From Vallitalea longa (GTDB lineage Bacteria > Bacillota > Clostridia > Lachnospirales > Vallitaleaceae): DNA of 64,000 nt. Shown in pieces: positions 27,684-37,505 of this stretch (position 1 is the first letter of the stretch; every line of letters starts with the position of its first letter). The notes beneath the pieces are model-generated. The model was not told the DNA's origin. It did not search any database and saw nothing but the letters and a program-made list of their open reading frames with translations. The position numbers and the translations under genes were made by a program. The stretch is from NCBI RefSeq assembly GCF_027923465.1, contig NZ_BRLB01000005.1, forward strand, positions 124,001 through 188,000, read 5' to 3'.

Positions 27684-28727
27684 ATGATGAAAAAAATAAC
27701 AATGCAGACTATTGCAGATATTCTAGATGTATCTCGTGTAACTGTTTGGAAAGTTCATAATGGCTATCCAGGAGTTTCAGATACATTACGTAAGAAAATA
27801 ATAGAAAAGTCAAATGAGTTGGGTTATCAAAAATTGCATACCGATGATATAAACAATAATACAGAAAGAGTAGCAAATTTAAGTAATGAAAAAACGACTA
27901 TATCTGTAGTTGTTTCTCGTCCGGAATCCTCTATTTTTTGGATGGATATTATTCATAATATAGCAAAAACATTATCTACATATAATATAAATCTTATGTA
28001 TACTTATATTCCAGCTAAAGTATATGAGAATTATAAACTGCCTGAAATTTTATATGATGGTACGGTACAGGGAGTAATAGTTCTAAATATTTATGATTAT
28101 AAAGTTATGAGTTTGATTAATTCCTTATCGATACCAAAAGTATTTCTAGATATGGTACCAGCGATTACTTCACTTAGCCTGACTGGTGATTTAGTCCTCT
28201 TGGAAGGATATCATGCCATATATAATATAACGGAGAACATCATAAAAAAAGGACGTAAAAAAATAGGATTTATAGGTGATATCAACTATGCTTTAACCAA
28301 CTATACCAGATATGAAGGCTTTACAGCTGCAATAAATAATAATAATTTAGATATTAATGAAGATTATTGTCTTATAGATAGTATAGGCATCTATACATAT
28401 GCTGAAGAAATCAATGAATTCCTATCTCATCTAGATGAGTTGCCAGAAGCTTTTGTCTGTGCTAGTGATTTCATAGCCAATTTTGTATTGGATTATCTCA
28501 AAAAAAATAATTATAGTGTTCCTGATGATATCGCTATTTCAGGATATGATGATAGTAGAGAGTATACACATCTATCAGGTGATTTGACCACAGTACAGGT
28601 TAGAAATGATGCTTTAGGTGAAAGACTTGTAAGACAATTATTATATAGAATGGAACATCATGATTATCCTATAGAGACAATATCAATACAGTCAAAAATC
28701 TTATTCAAGAAGTCTACTGATTTTTAA
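27684..28727 (+). CDS. LacI family transcriptional regulator
   Basis: 347 residues. N-terminal HTH MQTIADILDVSRVTVWKVHNGYPGVSDTLRKKI (about 5-38; ITMQTIADILDVS is the LacI headpiece), hinge and periplasmic-binding-like ligand domain (about 70-345) with IPKVFLDMVPA, GFIGDI and DIAISGYDDSREYTHLSGDLTTV. The wording VSRVTVWKV replaces the usual VSxATVSR, so recognition residues are unusual. ATG 27684 follows AAGGGG; the earlier ATG 27639 lies in the repeats. Divergent from the glycoside operon and the likely regulator of it. Confidence 0.9.
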   Translation: MMKKITMQTIADILDVSRVTVWKVHNGYPGVSDTLRKKIIEKSNELGYQKLHTDDINNNTERVANLSNEKTTISVVVSRPESSIFWMDIIHNIAKTLSTYNINLMYTYIPAKVYENYKLPEILYDGTVQGVIVLNIYDYKVMSLINSLSIPKVFLDMVPAITSLSLTGDLVLLEGYHAIYNITENIIKKGRKKIGFIGDINYALTNYTRYEGFTAAINNNNLDINEDYCLIDSIGIYTYAEEINEFLSHLDELPEAFVCASDFIANFVLDYLKKNNYSVPDDIAISGYDDSREYTHLSGDLTTVQVRNDALGERLVRQLLYRMEHHDYPIETISIQSKILFKKSTDF

Positions 28728-28818
28728 GTTGGTAGTAATTTGAATTTTATTACAGGTTTATAATATTAATAGTGATTATAATAATTTAATATTATTATAA
28801 AATACATCACATTACCCA

Positions 28819-28856
28819 GTCATTTGAAGAAATTTCTTTGAATGACCTTTTTTTGT
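28819..28856 (+). terminator. Terminator after LacI-family gene
   Basis: GTCATT-TG-AAGAA (28819-28831) pairs with TTCTTTGAATGAC (28834-28846), followed by CTTTTTTTG. Confidence 0.75.
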
Positions 28857-28938
28857 ATTATAGTAAAATCCAAATATATGGAATAGAAACGTTTTCATAT
28901 GCTATAAAATGTTGAAATCATAGGAAATAATACATAAC

Positions 28939-28980
28939 TTGTAAATTGATGATTTATTTATTGGCAATAGCGCCTATAAT
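28939..28980 (+). promoter_or_regulatory. Glycosaminoglycan regulon promoter 1
   Basis: The 21-bp motif at 28939-28959 (core GATGATTTATTT) is identical to 37393-37413 and 19/21 identical to 30860-30880. A -10 TATAAT (28975-28980) lies 24 bases after the G of GATTTATT, the same distance (24-25) as in the other two. No consensus -35, which fits activator dependence. Confidence 0.6.
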
Positions 28981-29046
28981 TGAATTATATATATTATGTT
29001 TTATTGCAAAGTCATTCAACGAAAGAGATATGGAGAGGTGGAAAAA

Positions 29047-30465
29047 GTGAAAAATATATTAATGGTTATTTGTGATCAATTAAGTGCTACAGCTCTTAAT
29101 GCTTATGGTAATAATTATGTTAAGGCACCTAATATTGATAGTTTATCAGAAAATGGTGTTATATTTGATAATGCTTATACGACATGTCCTTTGTGCCAAC
29201 CTGCAAGAGCATCTTTTTGGAGTTCAAAATACCCACATCAAACAAAAGTATTAAGTAATCTACCAGATCAAGGTTTTGATTCAGTTTCTACTGATATAGA
29301 AACTTTAGGTGAACTATTCAGCAAAAATGGTTATGAATGTGTACATATTGGTAAAAGGCATGATTATGGAGCATTACGAGGTTTTGATGTAATGGATTAT
29401 GAACAAATCAAAAGTGAAAGAGATAATCCTGCTATAACAGTCAATTACGAAACATTCTACGATGAAGACACTACGAGAAAAACTGTTGAATATTTGAAAA
29501 GAAAAACTTCTGATAATCCATTTCTGTTAGTTGCAGACTTACAGAATCCTCATAACATATGTTCGTATATTGGTGAAAATGAATTTGGACATAAAGATTT
29601 TGGTGTAAAAGAAGAACTGCCAGCATTACCAGATAATTATAATTTCGATGATGTGCCTAATAGACCTGAATTCATCCAATACATGTGCTGTGGTCATAGA
29701 CGACAGAGTCAAACGATTCATTGGGGGGAAGATGATTTCAGGCACTATCTGTATGCCTATTATCACTACATCAATGTTGTTGATAAGCAAATCGGCAGAA
29801 TATTAAAGGCTTTGGAAGAATCAGGTCAAAAGGATGATACTATGATAGTGTTTTTTGCTGACCATGGTGAAGGTATGGCATCTCATCGTTTAGTTACTAA
29901 ATATGGAGCATTCTATGAAGAAACCAATAGAGTTCCATTAATATACACTGGAAATGGTATAAAAGGTAAAAGAAGAATTCATGGGTTAGTTTCACTTCTT
30001 GATATTTATCCAACATTAGCTGAGTATGCAGGCTTGACCACTTATAAAAAAGAAGAAGGAATAAGCCATTATAAACAAATCATTGGAGAAAGTGATGCAG
30101 TCAACAATGAATATGTCAGTGCCGAATGGTATGATGAATATGATGGATATATAGTTCCAGGGAGAATGTATAGGGATAAAGATTACAAATATACTGTATA
30201 TCTAGAAGAGAAGAGCGAAGAAGTATTTGATATGAAAAATGATAGATTGGAGAAAACCAATTTAGCTGTAAAACCAGAATACTCAAATATCGTTGAGCAG
30301 TATAGAGAAAAGTTAAAAAAACACATAGATAAAACTAATGATGATTTCTTTAACCTCAAAAGTCAGTATGATAAAAAATATAGAAAACATAAACCGGGAA
30401 TGGAAAATCATTCTGGTCCAAATGCTGTATTAGAGTATCAAAATAAAATTGATAAACAGAAATAA
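29047..30465 (+). CDS. Cys-type sulfatase
   Basis: 472 residues, alkaline-phosphatase superfamily. The formylglycine site CQPAR (Cys50) fits C-x-P-x-R, so the Cys must be oxidised by an anaerobic sulfatase maturase that is not in this window. Metal and sulfate-binding features: ICDQLSATALNAYG near the start, HIGKRHDYGALRGFD, and FFADHGEGMASH. No signal peptide, so it acts on imported sulfated sugars. GTG 29047 is preferred (GAGAGG upstream); the earlier ATG 28996 gives a poorly conserved extension. Its promoter carries the regulon motif. Confidence 0.88.
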   Translation: MKNILMVICDQLSATALNAYGNNYVKAPNIDSLSENGVIFDNAYTTCPLCQPARASFWSSKYPHQTKVLSNLPDQGFDSVSTDIETLGELFSKNGYECVHIGKRHDYGALRGFDVMDYEQIKSERDNPAITVNYETFYDEDTTRKTVEYLKRKTSDNPFLLVADLQNPHNICSYIGENEFGHKDFGVKEELPALPDNYNFDDVPNRPEFIQYMCCGHRRQSQTIHWGEDDFRHYLYAYYHYINVVDKQIGRILKALEESGQKDDTMIVFFADHGEGMASHRLVTKYGAFYEETNRVPLIYTGNGIKGKRRIHGLVSLLDIYPTLAEYAGLTTYKKEEGISHYKQIIGESDAVNNEYVSAEWYDEYDGYIVPGRMYRDKDYKYTVYLEEKSEEVFDMKNDRLEKTNLAVKPEYSNIVEQYREKLKKHIDKTNDDFFNLKSQYDKKYRKHKPGMENHSGPNAVLEYQNKIDKQK

Positions 30466-30545
30466 AATGTTACCATAATATATTAGTAAAAAAAACAAAG
30501 TCTTGAAACTAATAGATTCTACTAAGTCATCACTTTATATAAAAG

Positions 30546-30613
30546 TGGTATATGGTTCGTTTTACGAAGACCGGTCCATAAAGAGTAAGGCGAAGTAAAA
30601 AGATCATATACCA
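30546..30613. repeat. Capped-hairpin element, copy A
   Basis: Stem arms 30546-30565 and 30595-30613 (TGGTATATG... with ...CATATACCA) enclose a 29-base tip containing GAAGACCGGTCC and AGTAAGGCGAA. The tip is shared with copies at 60424, 60653 and, inverted, 60263; the arms are not. It lies between the sulfatase and PL8 genes. The rest of 30466-30783 is AT-rich with nothing recognised. Confidence 0.75.
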
Positions 30614-30783
30614 TTCTCATTCTGAACGTTAGCTATCAAAAAAATATTCCTTTTTTGTAATTTCAAATTATTTTTTATATATTGATATTCGATTTCAAAA
30701 ATATATGTTATCTCTTTATCCAATAACGTCAAATCATTAATATAATCCCAAAAATTACATGAAATATAAGAAATGGTATATAT

Positions 30784-30902
30784 TTGAAAAATGCACATAA
30801 AAAAATATTGCCATTAAATGCTGATTATTAATTTGCTTTTTGTACAAAAAGCAGATGAGTTGTAAAATAATGATTTATTTACTGTGGGATAATGCTTATA
30901 AT
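30784..30902 (+). promoter_or_regulatory. Glycosaminoglycan regulon promoter 2
   Basis: Three blocks match promoter 3 in sequence and spacing: TTGAAAAATGCA-YATAAAA at 30784, TTTTGTA-YAAAAAGCA at 30838, and the 21-bp motif at 30860-30880. -10 TATAAT at 30897-30902. Distance between first and third block is 76 here and 77 in promoter 3; between second and third it is 22 in both. Confidence 0.65.
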
Positions 30903-30984
30903 TAAATGACTGATGTTGATTGTTTGTCATAAATAAACAATGAGAGATGATTGACAATTAAATGCTTATTAGGAGGTATTACAA

Positions 30985-33900
30985 ATGAAAATTCTAGAAA
31001 AAGGGGTATTGTTTTTATTGTTGGTTAGTCTATGCCTAACGCAAGTAAACCCAATTCAGGCATCAGAATTGTTTAAACCGAAGTATGAAAAAGAGGCAAA
31101 GAAATTATATGATTTCGGTTTTGTAAAAGGTAGTTCGGACACAAGTATACAATTGAATTTAGATTATCCAGTAACAAGAGAAGAAGGAATAATAATAGCT
31201 CTAAGATTAAGTAACAAAGTTGAAGAAGTAGAGAAATTAACTGAAAATGAAGTCAGAACAGAAATGGACAAGTATACTGATGGAAATTCGGTATCTAAGT
31301 GGGCAGAAAAATATATTGCATATGCAATAAAAAAAGGAATCATATTTGATGATAAAATCGATCCTAAGAAAAATATTGAGGGTAATAGCTTTGCTTTTGC
31401 ATTATTAAAACTTTTAGGATATGAAGAAGATATAAATGAAAGTAATGCTCTGGAAATATTAAAAGAAAAGAACGGATGGACAGATGATGAAAAGAAGAAA
31501 TTTGATAAGATGTTGATTAGAGATGATTTGGCTTCACTGGTATACAAATCATTGAGCTTAAGAGACGTTAATGGTACATCAATTATAACCAATGTGATTG
31601 AAAAGAAAGCAGCAGAAACGAATACGAAATTATATACTTTTGAATCAGGTATACCAGAAGAACTGCAAGCTGACAGCAGTTCAAAAATGACATTAAGTGA
31701 GAAACATCATAAAGGTGGTTACAGATCACTTGAGTGGAATTATGAAAAAGGTTCCCAAATGGTTCTATCAACACCTATAGGATTTCAAGCTTTTGATGAG
31801 AGCTCTGGAAGTAATAAGCTGGATACTTTTGCTTTTTGGGTATACAATGAAAAACCTGTAGATGATGAAATTTTGATAGAATTCGGAAGAGGAGATGATA
31901 TAGACTGTTCTTTCACATTCGGTCTTAATTTCAGTGGATGGCGTACAGCATGGGTTTCTTATGAAAGGGATATGCAAGGGAAACCACGAGAAGATATGGA
32001 TACGATGAGAATAAAAGCTCCATCAAATGTAGAAAAGGGAACATTATATTTCGATCAGATAATATTAACTAATCCTGTGGATTCTAGACATCAGAATAGA
32101 GATTTTCAAGTGCCTTTTGTAAATGTAGAGGCTGATAATATGGCTAATAAGCATTGGGTATCACTATACAAATTCTATAATCTAGAAAGTAAGGAAGAAT
32201 TACCAGAAGAAGTCACTAAGGAAGACATGGAAGCTTTTGATATGATTTCACAAAGACTATATGACAATCTATTCATTAAAAAGAATATTGATGAAAAGGC
32301 TATGAATAGTATTAGAAAACAATTCCATGCTTTCAACATAGTCAGAAAAGATAGTACTATAACAGGTAATTCAGTAGATCTACCATTTATAAAACAAATC
32401 TATCCTCAAGAATTATTGGATGCGGTATATATTGATCTGAAACACACTAACGTAAGAAAACAATACACAGATATCATGTTCAATATAGCTAATGCATATC
32501 ATTCTACTGACAATCCAGAACATAAAGATGAATTAAGCAGTATATTCATTGATATGACAGAACATATGCTGGATCAAGGTTGGGAAGAGGGAAGTATACT
32601 TGGAACAGTCCATCACATCGGATACAATATGCGTGGCTACTATAATGCTGTTTTCCTTATGCAAAATCAGTTAAAAGAAGCAGGGTTATTGGATAGAGTG
32701 CAAAAATCCATATACTGGTTCACAGGTATGGGAAGAATATATGATTATGAGGACAAAGAGCCATGTAACGTAGATATATTGAACACTACAATACAAGGTA
32801 TGTTGATAAGCATATTGGTGAAAGATGATACACCTGATAAGGTAAGAGATTTTCAAGGTTTCTCTGATTGGATGAACAGATGTATGAAAACAACACCTGG
32901 TTTGATTGGAGGATTCAAGGAAGATGGTTCAGGATTCCATCACAGAAATGGATATCCAGGTTATGCCAATCCTGCATTTAACGGTTTGACACCAGTTGTT
33001 TATTATATGAGTGGAACTAAGTACGGCTTGAAAGAAGAAGCACATGAACTGCTTAAAAAAGTGATAATGGTTACAAGACTATATACCAATAAATATCAGT
33101 GGTTGGTAAGTCTTTCTGGACGTGGCGTTGATGGAACTTCAAAAATAAATGATAAATGTTTTGGTTTTATGGCATTAGCAGGTATACCTGATGGTGAAGA
33201 AGAAATAGATCCAGAAGTGGCTGCTGCATATTTGCGATTGACCAATCTGGAAAAACCAAGTAAAACAGCGAAGATGCTACTGGAGATGGGTTATACTCCA
33301 GAAAATGACCCTAACGGAAACTGGACAATGAATTATTCCAACTTAGCATTACATAGAAGAGATGATTGGTTGGTAGGGGTAAGAGGCCATAGTAAATATC
33401 TCTGGGGTAATGAGTCATATACCAATTCCAACTTGTATGGACGTTACATCACATATGGACAAGTTCAGATAATGAGTCAAGGAGACCCAATCAACAATAA
33501 AGACAGTGGATACAATCCTAACGGATACAATTGGAATCGTTGGCCTGGTACAACAACTATCCAATTGCCAATTGAAGAACTCAAATCAGATGTCAAGAAT
33601 CTTGATGAATTCTCAGGCTTTGAAGAAATGTTGATATCTGATGAATCATATTCAGGTGCCCTCAATATCGAAGGTGAGAATGGCATGTTCGCTATGAAAC
33701 TTCATGAACACCCTAAATATGATGAATCACATAGAGCTAGGAAATCAGTATTTTTCTTCGATGACAGAATTATTCTATTAGGTTCGGATATTGAAAATAA
33801 TGATAGTACACATAATACACAAACAACAATGTTCCAGAACTATTTGGCTGATAAGAATATGCCTATATGGGTTAACAGTAAAGAAAATATTACTGAATTC

Positions 33901-34629
33901 CCTTATGTTAAAGATTTGAAATCAGACGAAGATTTCTGGTTGATGGATAACAATAACAATGGATACTACATTCCTGAAGGTCATGAAATAGGAATAAGCC
34001 GCAGTACTCAAGACTCAAAGAATCATAAAAATGAGAAAGATACCAAAGGCGATTTTGCAACAGCTTGGATAGATCATGGAAAAGCTCCGAAAAACCAAGG
34101 CTATGAGTATGCGATTCTTGTGAAAACAGATGAAGAAAAGATAAATGATTTCACTAAGCAAATGAGTAATAGAGAAACAGCTTTATATACTGTATTACAG
34201 AAAGATAAAACCGCTCATATAGTCAAGGATAGATTGACGAATACAACTGGCTATGCAGTATTTGAAGCAAATGACAACATAGACAAAGGGATCGTTGAAG
34301 GTGTAGATACTCCAACTATGATTATGACAAAACAATCAAAAGATAATATGGTTCTTAGTATTGTTGATCCAGATTTGAGACTATATGAAGGAAAAGACGA
34401 AAGTCAGTATGATGAAAACGGAAATAGGAAAGAAGTAAGTATATATTCTAGACAGTGGTGCAAGAATGAAAGTGGAAGTTCAACAGTGAAGTTGATGTTA
34501 AATGGTGAGTGGAATCTTAGTTCTTCTTATGAAAACTGTAGATTATTAAGTAGCAAATCAGGAAAAACGGAATTAGAATTTACATGTAAAGATGCAAAAC
34601 CTATAGAAATAGTACTAAATAAGAATTAA
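30985..34629 (+). CDS. Secreted SLH-PL8 chondroitinase-like lyase
   Basis: 1214 residues. Signal peptide (1-26, ending IQAS), then about 170 residues resembling S-layer homology repeats (KLYDFGFVKGSSDTS, WAEKYIAYAIKKGII), a jelly-roll N-domain of chondroitinase ABC type (about 205-370), an alpha/alpha-toroid (about 400-740) and C-terminal beta-domains. Catalytic residues align by spacing with Proteus chondroitin ABC lyase: His653 and Tyr660 in FHHRNGYPGY, Arg713 in LSGRGVDG, Glu810 in WGNESYTNSN. It should cut uronic-acid polymers at the cell surface by beta-elimination. Preceded by AGGAGG. Confidence 0.9.
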   Translation: MKILEKGVLFLLLVSLCLTQVNPIQASELFKPKYEKEAKKLYDFGFVKGSSDTSIQLNLDYPVTREEGIIIALRLSNKVEEVEKLTENEVRTEMDKYTDGNSVSKWAEKYIAYAIKKGIIFDDKIDPKKNIEGNSFAFALLKLLGYEEDINESNALEILKEKNGWTDDEKKKFDKMLIRDDLASLVYKSLSLRDVNGTSIITNVIEKKAAETNTKLYTFESGIPEELQADSSSKMTLSEKHHKGGYRSLEWNYEKGSQMVLSTPIGFQAFDESSGSNKLDTFAFWVYNEKPVDDEILIEFGRGDDIDCSFTFGLNFSGWRTAWVSYERDMQGKPREDMDTMRIKAPSNVEKGTLYFDQIILTNPVDSRHQNRDFQVPFVNVEADNMANKHWVSLYKFYNLESKEELPEEVTKEDMEAFDMISQRLYDNLFIKKNIDEKAMNSIRKQFHAFNIVRKDSTITGNSVDLPFIKQIYPQELLDAVYIDLKHTNVRKQYTDIMFNIANAYHSTDNPEHKDELSSIFIDMTEHMLDQGWEEGSILGTVHHIGYNMRGYYNAVFLMQNQLKEAGLLDRVQKSIYWFTGMGRIYDYEDKEPCNVDILNTTIQGMLISILVKDDTPDKVRDFQGFSDWMNRCMKTTPGLIGGFKEDGSGFHHRNGYPGYANPAFNGLTPVVYYMSGTKYGLKEEAHELLKKVIMVTRLYTNKYQWLVSLSGRGVDGTSKINDKCFGFMALAGIPDGEEEIDPEVAAAYLRLTNLEKPSKTAKMLLEMGYTPENDPNGNWTMNYSNLALHRRDDWLVGVRGHSKYLWGNESYTNSNLYGRYITYGQVQIMSQGDPINNKDSGYNPNGYNWNRWPGTTTIQLPIEELKSDVKNLDEFSGFEEMLISDESYSGALNIEGENGMFAMKLHEHPKYDESHRARKSVFFFDDRIILLGSDIENNDSTHNTQTTMFQNYLADKNMPIWVNSKENITEFPYVKDLKSDEDFWLMDNNNNGYYIPEGHEIGISRSTQDSKNHKNEKDTKGDFATAWIDHGKAPKNQGYEYAILVKTDEEKINDFTKQMSNRETALYTVLQKDKTAHIVKDRLTNTTGYAVFEANDNIDKGIVEGVDTPTMIMTKQSKDNMVLSIVDPDLRLYEGKDESQYDENGNRKEVSIYSRQWCKNESGSSTVKLMLNGEWNLSSSYENCRLLSSKSGKTELEFTCKDAKPIEIVLNKN

Positions 34630-34681
34630 TGAGTCTATAGACAGCTACTATGCAAAACTTATAAAAAAATAGATTTTTTTT

Positions 34682-34741
34682 TAACAAGTTAGGGCTTATA
34701 ATCAATAATTATAACTCTATTCTTGTTTTTTTTGTGCATTA
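34682..34741 (+). terminator. Terminator after PL8 gene
   Basis: AACAAG...TTATAAT pairs imperfectly with ATTATAA...CTTGTT (34683-34726) and is followed by a run of eight T. Confidence 0.7.
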
Positions 34742-34903
34742 ATGTTATTATAATATTTACATCAATTGACTATTTATAAAAAATACATAAATTATGCTAT
34801 GTGACTATGTGGTATTATTTTACTATAAACGCTCCATCATTTTTTAAATCTACAATAAGAAGACAATTTGGCATATATAAAATTAAAGGATGTGGAAAGA
34901 ACT

Positions 34904-37096
34904 ATGGTACGTGGCAAATACAAGAAAAAATTAAATACAGTATTTTTACTTGTGTTTACGTTAATTATTTTAAGTTTTATGAGCATTTTCTTAAAAATAG
35001 TTTTCGATAACAGATCTAAAGAGTATGAAGCTACCATCATTAATACAATCAAAACAACACTTAATAACAGCCAAATAAAATTAGAGGTAATTAATAGTGC
35101 ACTTGATTTAGTAACAGAGAGTGATGAAGCTAAGAGCTGGTCGGAAAGTGATAATAATGAGATGTTTTATCTTGGAGCATTAAAAATGCAGTATAAAATT
35201 AAAAAATCATCTTCTAAAGTGAATAATGTAAATTTCCAAATCTCAGCTACTTTTTTAGATGAAGATTCATTAGTTATTACACCTGTTTCCAGTGAAACAA
35301 AAGATTATTATTTTAATGAAAATCTTAATTTAAGTCAAAAAGAAATAAAGGAAATTTATAATCATTTTAATGAAAATTCTAGTTATATGGCTTTTACGAT
35401 TAAAAATTCAAATGGTACTTCACAAATATGTTACATAACCAAAAAGGAATATAGGAAAAGAGATATATTGTATTTCACAACTATAAATTACAATTCTTTT
35501 GTTGAGGAAAATTTAGAGAATGATTGGTATTTATGTAATAATAGTGGTATATTCGCAATGAAAAATGATGCGAAAATACCATCAGATGAAATATTTAAAG
35601 CATTTCAGAATAGCGAATTGAAATCCAACAAATTTATTTATAAAGATAATAATGTATTCAAACAATCTTTTTATAACATAGATTGGATATTGCTTTATTC
35701 ATATAAGGATAAGAATATTGATACTGCTATGATTTTTATATATTTTATGATTCCTTTTGTATTACTTACATTATTATCGATATTTCTATCAAGAATCATT
35801 ACGAACAAATTGTATAGACCAATAAAAGAAGTTTTAGATGACTTTTTCTCTGATGATAGCAGTCAAAAGGATGTTGATGAATTTAAAATATTAAAGCAAA
35901 ATTCTAATATGATAAAAAATCTCAATCAACAGTTGAAGGTAGCAATAAGTGAAAGAAATAATCTAATAGTCCAAAGGTTGAACAGAGATTTGTTGTTTGG
36001 TATAAACATCAATAAATCCATATACAAAGACCAACTAATGAAAGATGACAATTATTGTGTAGCGGTACTAGAGTTTCTCAATAATCCATATGAAGATGTA
36101 GGTGATAATATCTTCTTATATAAAAACGAAATTCTTGTATATACACAAGATGTTAATACATTGCGTTATGCAAATATCAATTATTATACTTGTGCCATCA
36201 TTATCCAATGTGACCAAGTAAAAGATGCCATAACCATGATACATTCTCTTTTGGAGACAGTAGAAATTGATTATGATTATGATATAAGAGTAGCTATCAG
36301 TAATGTAGCCTATGGAACTAAAAAGATCAAAGAATGTTTTGAAGAAAGTAAAAAGATATTAGAATATAAGTTTTTATATAATCAAAGGACTATTTTGACA
36401 ATGAAACAAATCAAAGAAGATTTAGACCAAAATTCGTATTATTATCCTTTGGTTATTGAGAATAAACTCATACACAGTGTACTTGGCGGAGATATAAATG
36501 CAGTAGAAATATTCAATGAGCTAATAAATGAAAATGGTGCGGGAGAAAAGTTATCACCAAAGGCTTTCAAAAACTTGATATTCGCCATTATTGGTACTAT
36601 CAGTAGAATAGTTCAGGAATTGAAGATAGATTCTCATGTATTCCTAAAAGACAATGATGATTTTTCCACTCTCTCAGATCAATGGAATAGGAAAGATATT
36701 ATACCAAAATTAAGAAACATTTTAGAAGAAATATTGTTGTATGTTAATAATAATAAAAAGGATAGTGAGAATTCAATTGCAGAAGAGATGCTGTCGTATA
36801 TTCATGAATATTATTCGGAAGATATAATGTTAGTGGATATGGCAAAAAAAATGAATGTTTCTGAAAAATATTGCGGCATTTTGTTTAAAAAAGCTGTAGG
36901 AGACAATTATAAAAATTATTTAAACAATTACAGGATAGAAAAGGCAAAAGAGATAATGTATAGTAATACTAAAATTAAGGTTTCAACATTAGCAAAACAA
37001 GTTGGTTTCAATAGTTCTAATACATTTATCAGAGTGTTCACTAAGTACACTGGGATGACACCAAAAGCTTTTTCAGAACAAATTAAACAGCTATAA
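34904..37096 (+). CDS. Membrane-bound AraC-family sensor/regulator
   Basis: 730 residues. One helix near 8-32, an extracellular sensor region (about 33-270), a second helix near 280-303 followed by a HAMP-like stretch (NKLYRPIKEVLDDFF), a cytosolic middle domain (about 370-600), and a C-terminal AraC double HTH (about 630-730; DMAKKMNVSEKYCGILFKK and LAKQVGFNSSNTFIRVFTKYTG). Such one-component regulators sit beside LplBC-type importers and sense extracellular glycans directly or through the binding protein. It is the likely activator at the three shared promoters. ATG 34904 chosen; a TTG at 34868 is an alternative, and the ribosome site is weak for either. Confidence 0.85.
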   Translation: MVRGKYKKKLNTVFLLVFTLIILSFMSIFLKIVFDNRSKEYEATIINTIKTTLNNSQIKLEVINSALDLVTESDEAKSWSESDNNEMFYLGALKMQYKIKKSSSKVNNVNFQISATFLDEDSLVITPVSSETKDYYFNENLNLSQKEIKEIYNHFNENSSYMAFTIKNSNGTSQICYITKKEYRKRDILYFTTINYNSFVEENLENDWYLCNNSGIFAMKNDAKIPSDEIFKAFQNSELKSNKFIYKDNNVFKQSFYNIDWILLYSYKDKNIDTAMIFIYFMIPFVLLTLLSIFLSRIITNKLYRPIKEVLDDFFSDDSSQKDVDEFKILKQNSNMIKNLNQQLKVAISERNNLIVQRLNRDLLFGININKSIYKDQLMKDDNYCVAVLEFLNNPYEDVGDNIFLYKNEILVYTQDVNTLRYANINYYTCAIIIQCDQVKDAITMIHSLLETVEIDYDYDIRVAISNVAYGTKKIKECFEESKKILEYKFLYNQRTILTMKQIKEDLDQNSYYYPLVIENKLIHSVLGGDINAVEIFNELINENGAGEKLSPKAFKNLIFAIIGTISRIVQELKIDSHVFLKDNDDFSTLSDQWNRKDIIPKLRNILEEILLYVNNNKKDSENSIAEEMLSYIHEYYSEDIMLVDMAKKMNVSEKYCGILFKKAVGDNYKNYLNNYRIEKAKEIMYSNTKIKVSTLAKQVGFNSSNTFIRVFTKYTGMTPKAFSEQIKQL

Positions 37097-37105
37097 GATA
37101 GATAA

Positions 37106-37171
37106 GAGATATAGTAGATTAAATTCATGATGAAAATGGATATAAAATCAACTGTATCTCATTTTTTTTTG
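37106..37171 (+). terminator. Terminator after AraC-type regulator
   Basis: GAGATATAGT (37106-37115) pairs with ACTGTATCTC (37151-37160) with one mismatch, followed by ATTTTTTTTT. Confidence 0.7.
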
Positions 37172-37315
37172 TCTATATTTTAATAATACAATAAATATTA
37201 ATGAAGAAGAATTGATAGATTTATACAAAGAAAAATGTATAATTTCCTATTTATATATTAAAAAATAATTGAAAAGTAATAGAAAATAGATATAAAAATA
37301 ACAAAATGTATATAG

Positions 37316-37435
37316 TTGAAAAATGCATATAAAAAAACTTTTTATATAATTAGTCTCTAAACAGATATGGTTTTGTATAAAAAGCAAATGGGTTGTAAAT
37401 TGATGATTTATTTTTTGTTTAATATTATGTATAAT
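37316..37435 (+). promoter_or_regulatory. Glycosaminoglycan regulon promoter 3
   Basis: Same three blocks as promoter 2: TTGAAAAATGCATATAAAAA at 37316, TTTTGTATAAAAAGCA at 37371, and the 21-bp motif at 37393-37413, with -10 TATAAT at 37430-37435. Drives the importer-GH95-sulfatase-GH88 operon. Confidence 0.65.
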
Positions 37436-37505
37436 CCTTTCATAAACAACTTTTGATTGTGAAAAATAAACAATTAAGAAAGGGATAAGAAAAGGAGACA
37501 ATAAT

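Noticed and set aside
30604-30798. Minus-strand frame of 64 codons in the sulfatase-PL8 gap
   Set aside because: No ribosome site, composition typical of AT-rich noncoding DNA, and it overlaps the capped hairpin and the promoter block.
34801-35010. Plus-strand 69-codon frame overlapping the start of the AraC-type gene
   Set aside because: Overlaps the well-supported regulator in another frame and shows no domain or ribosome site.
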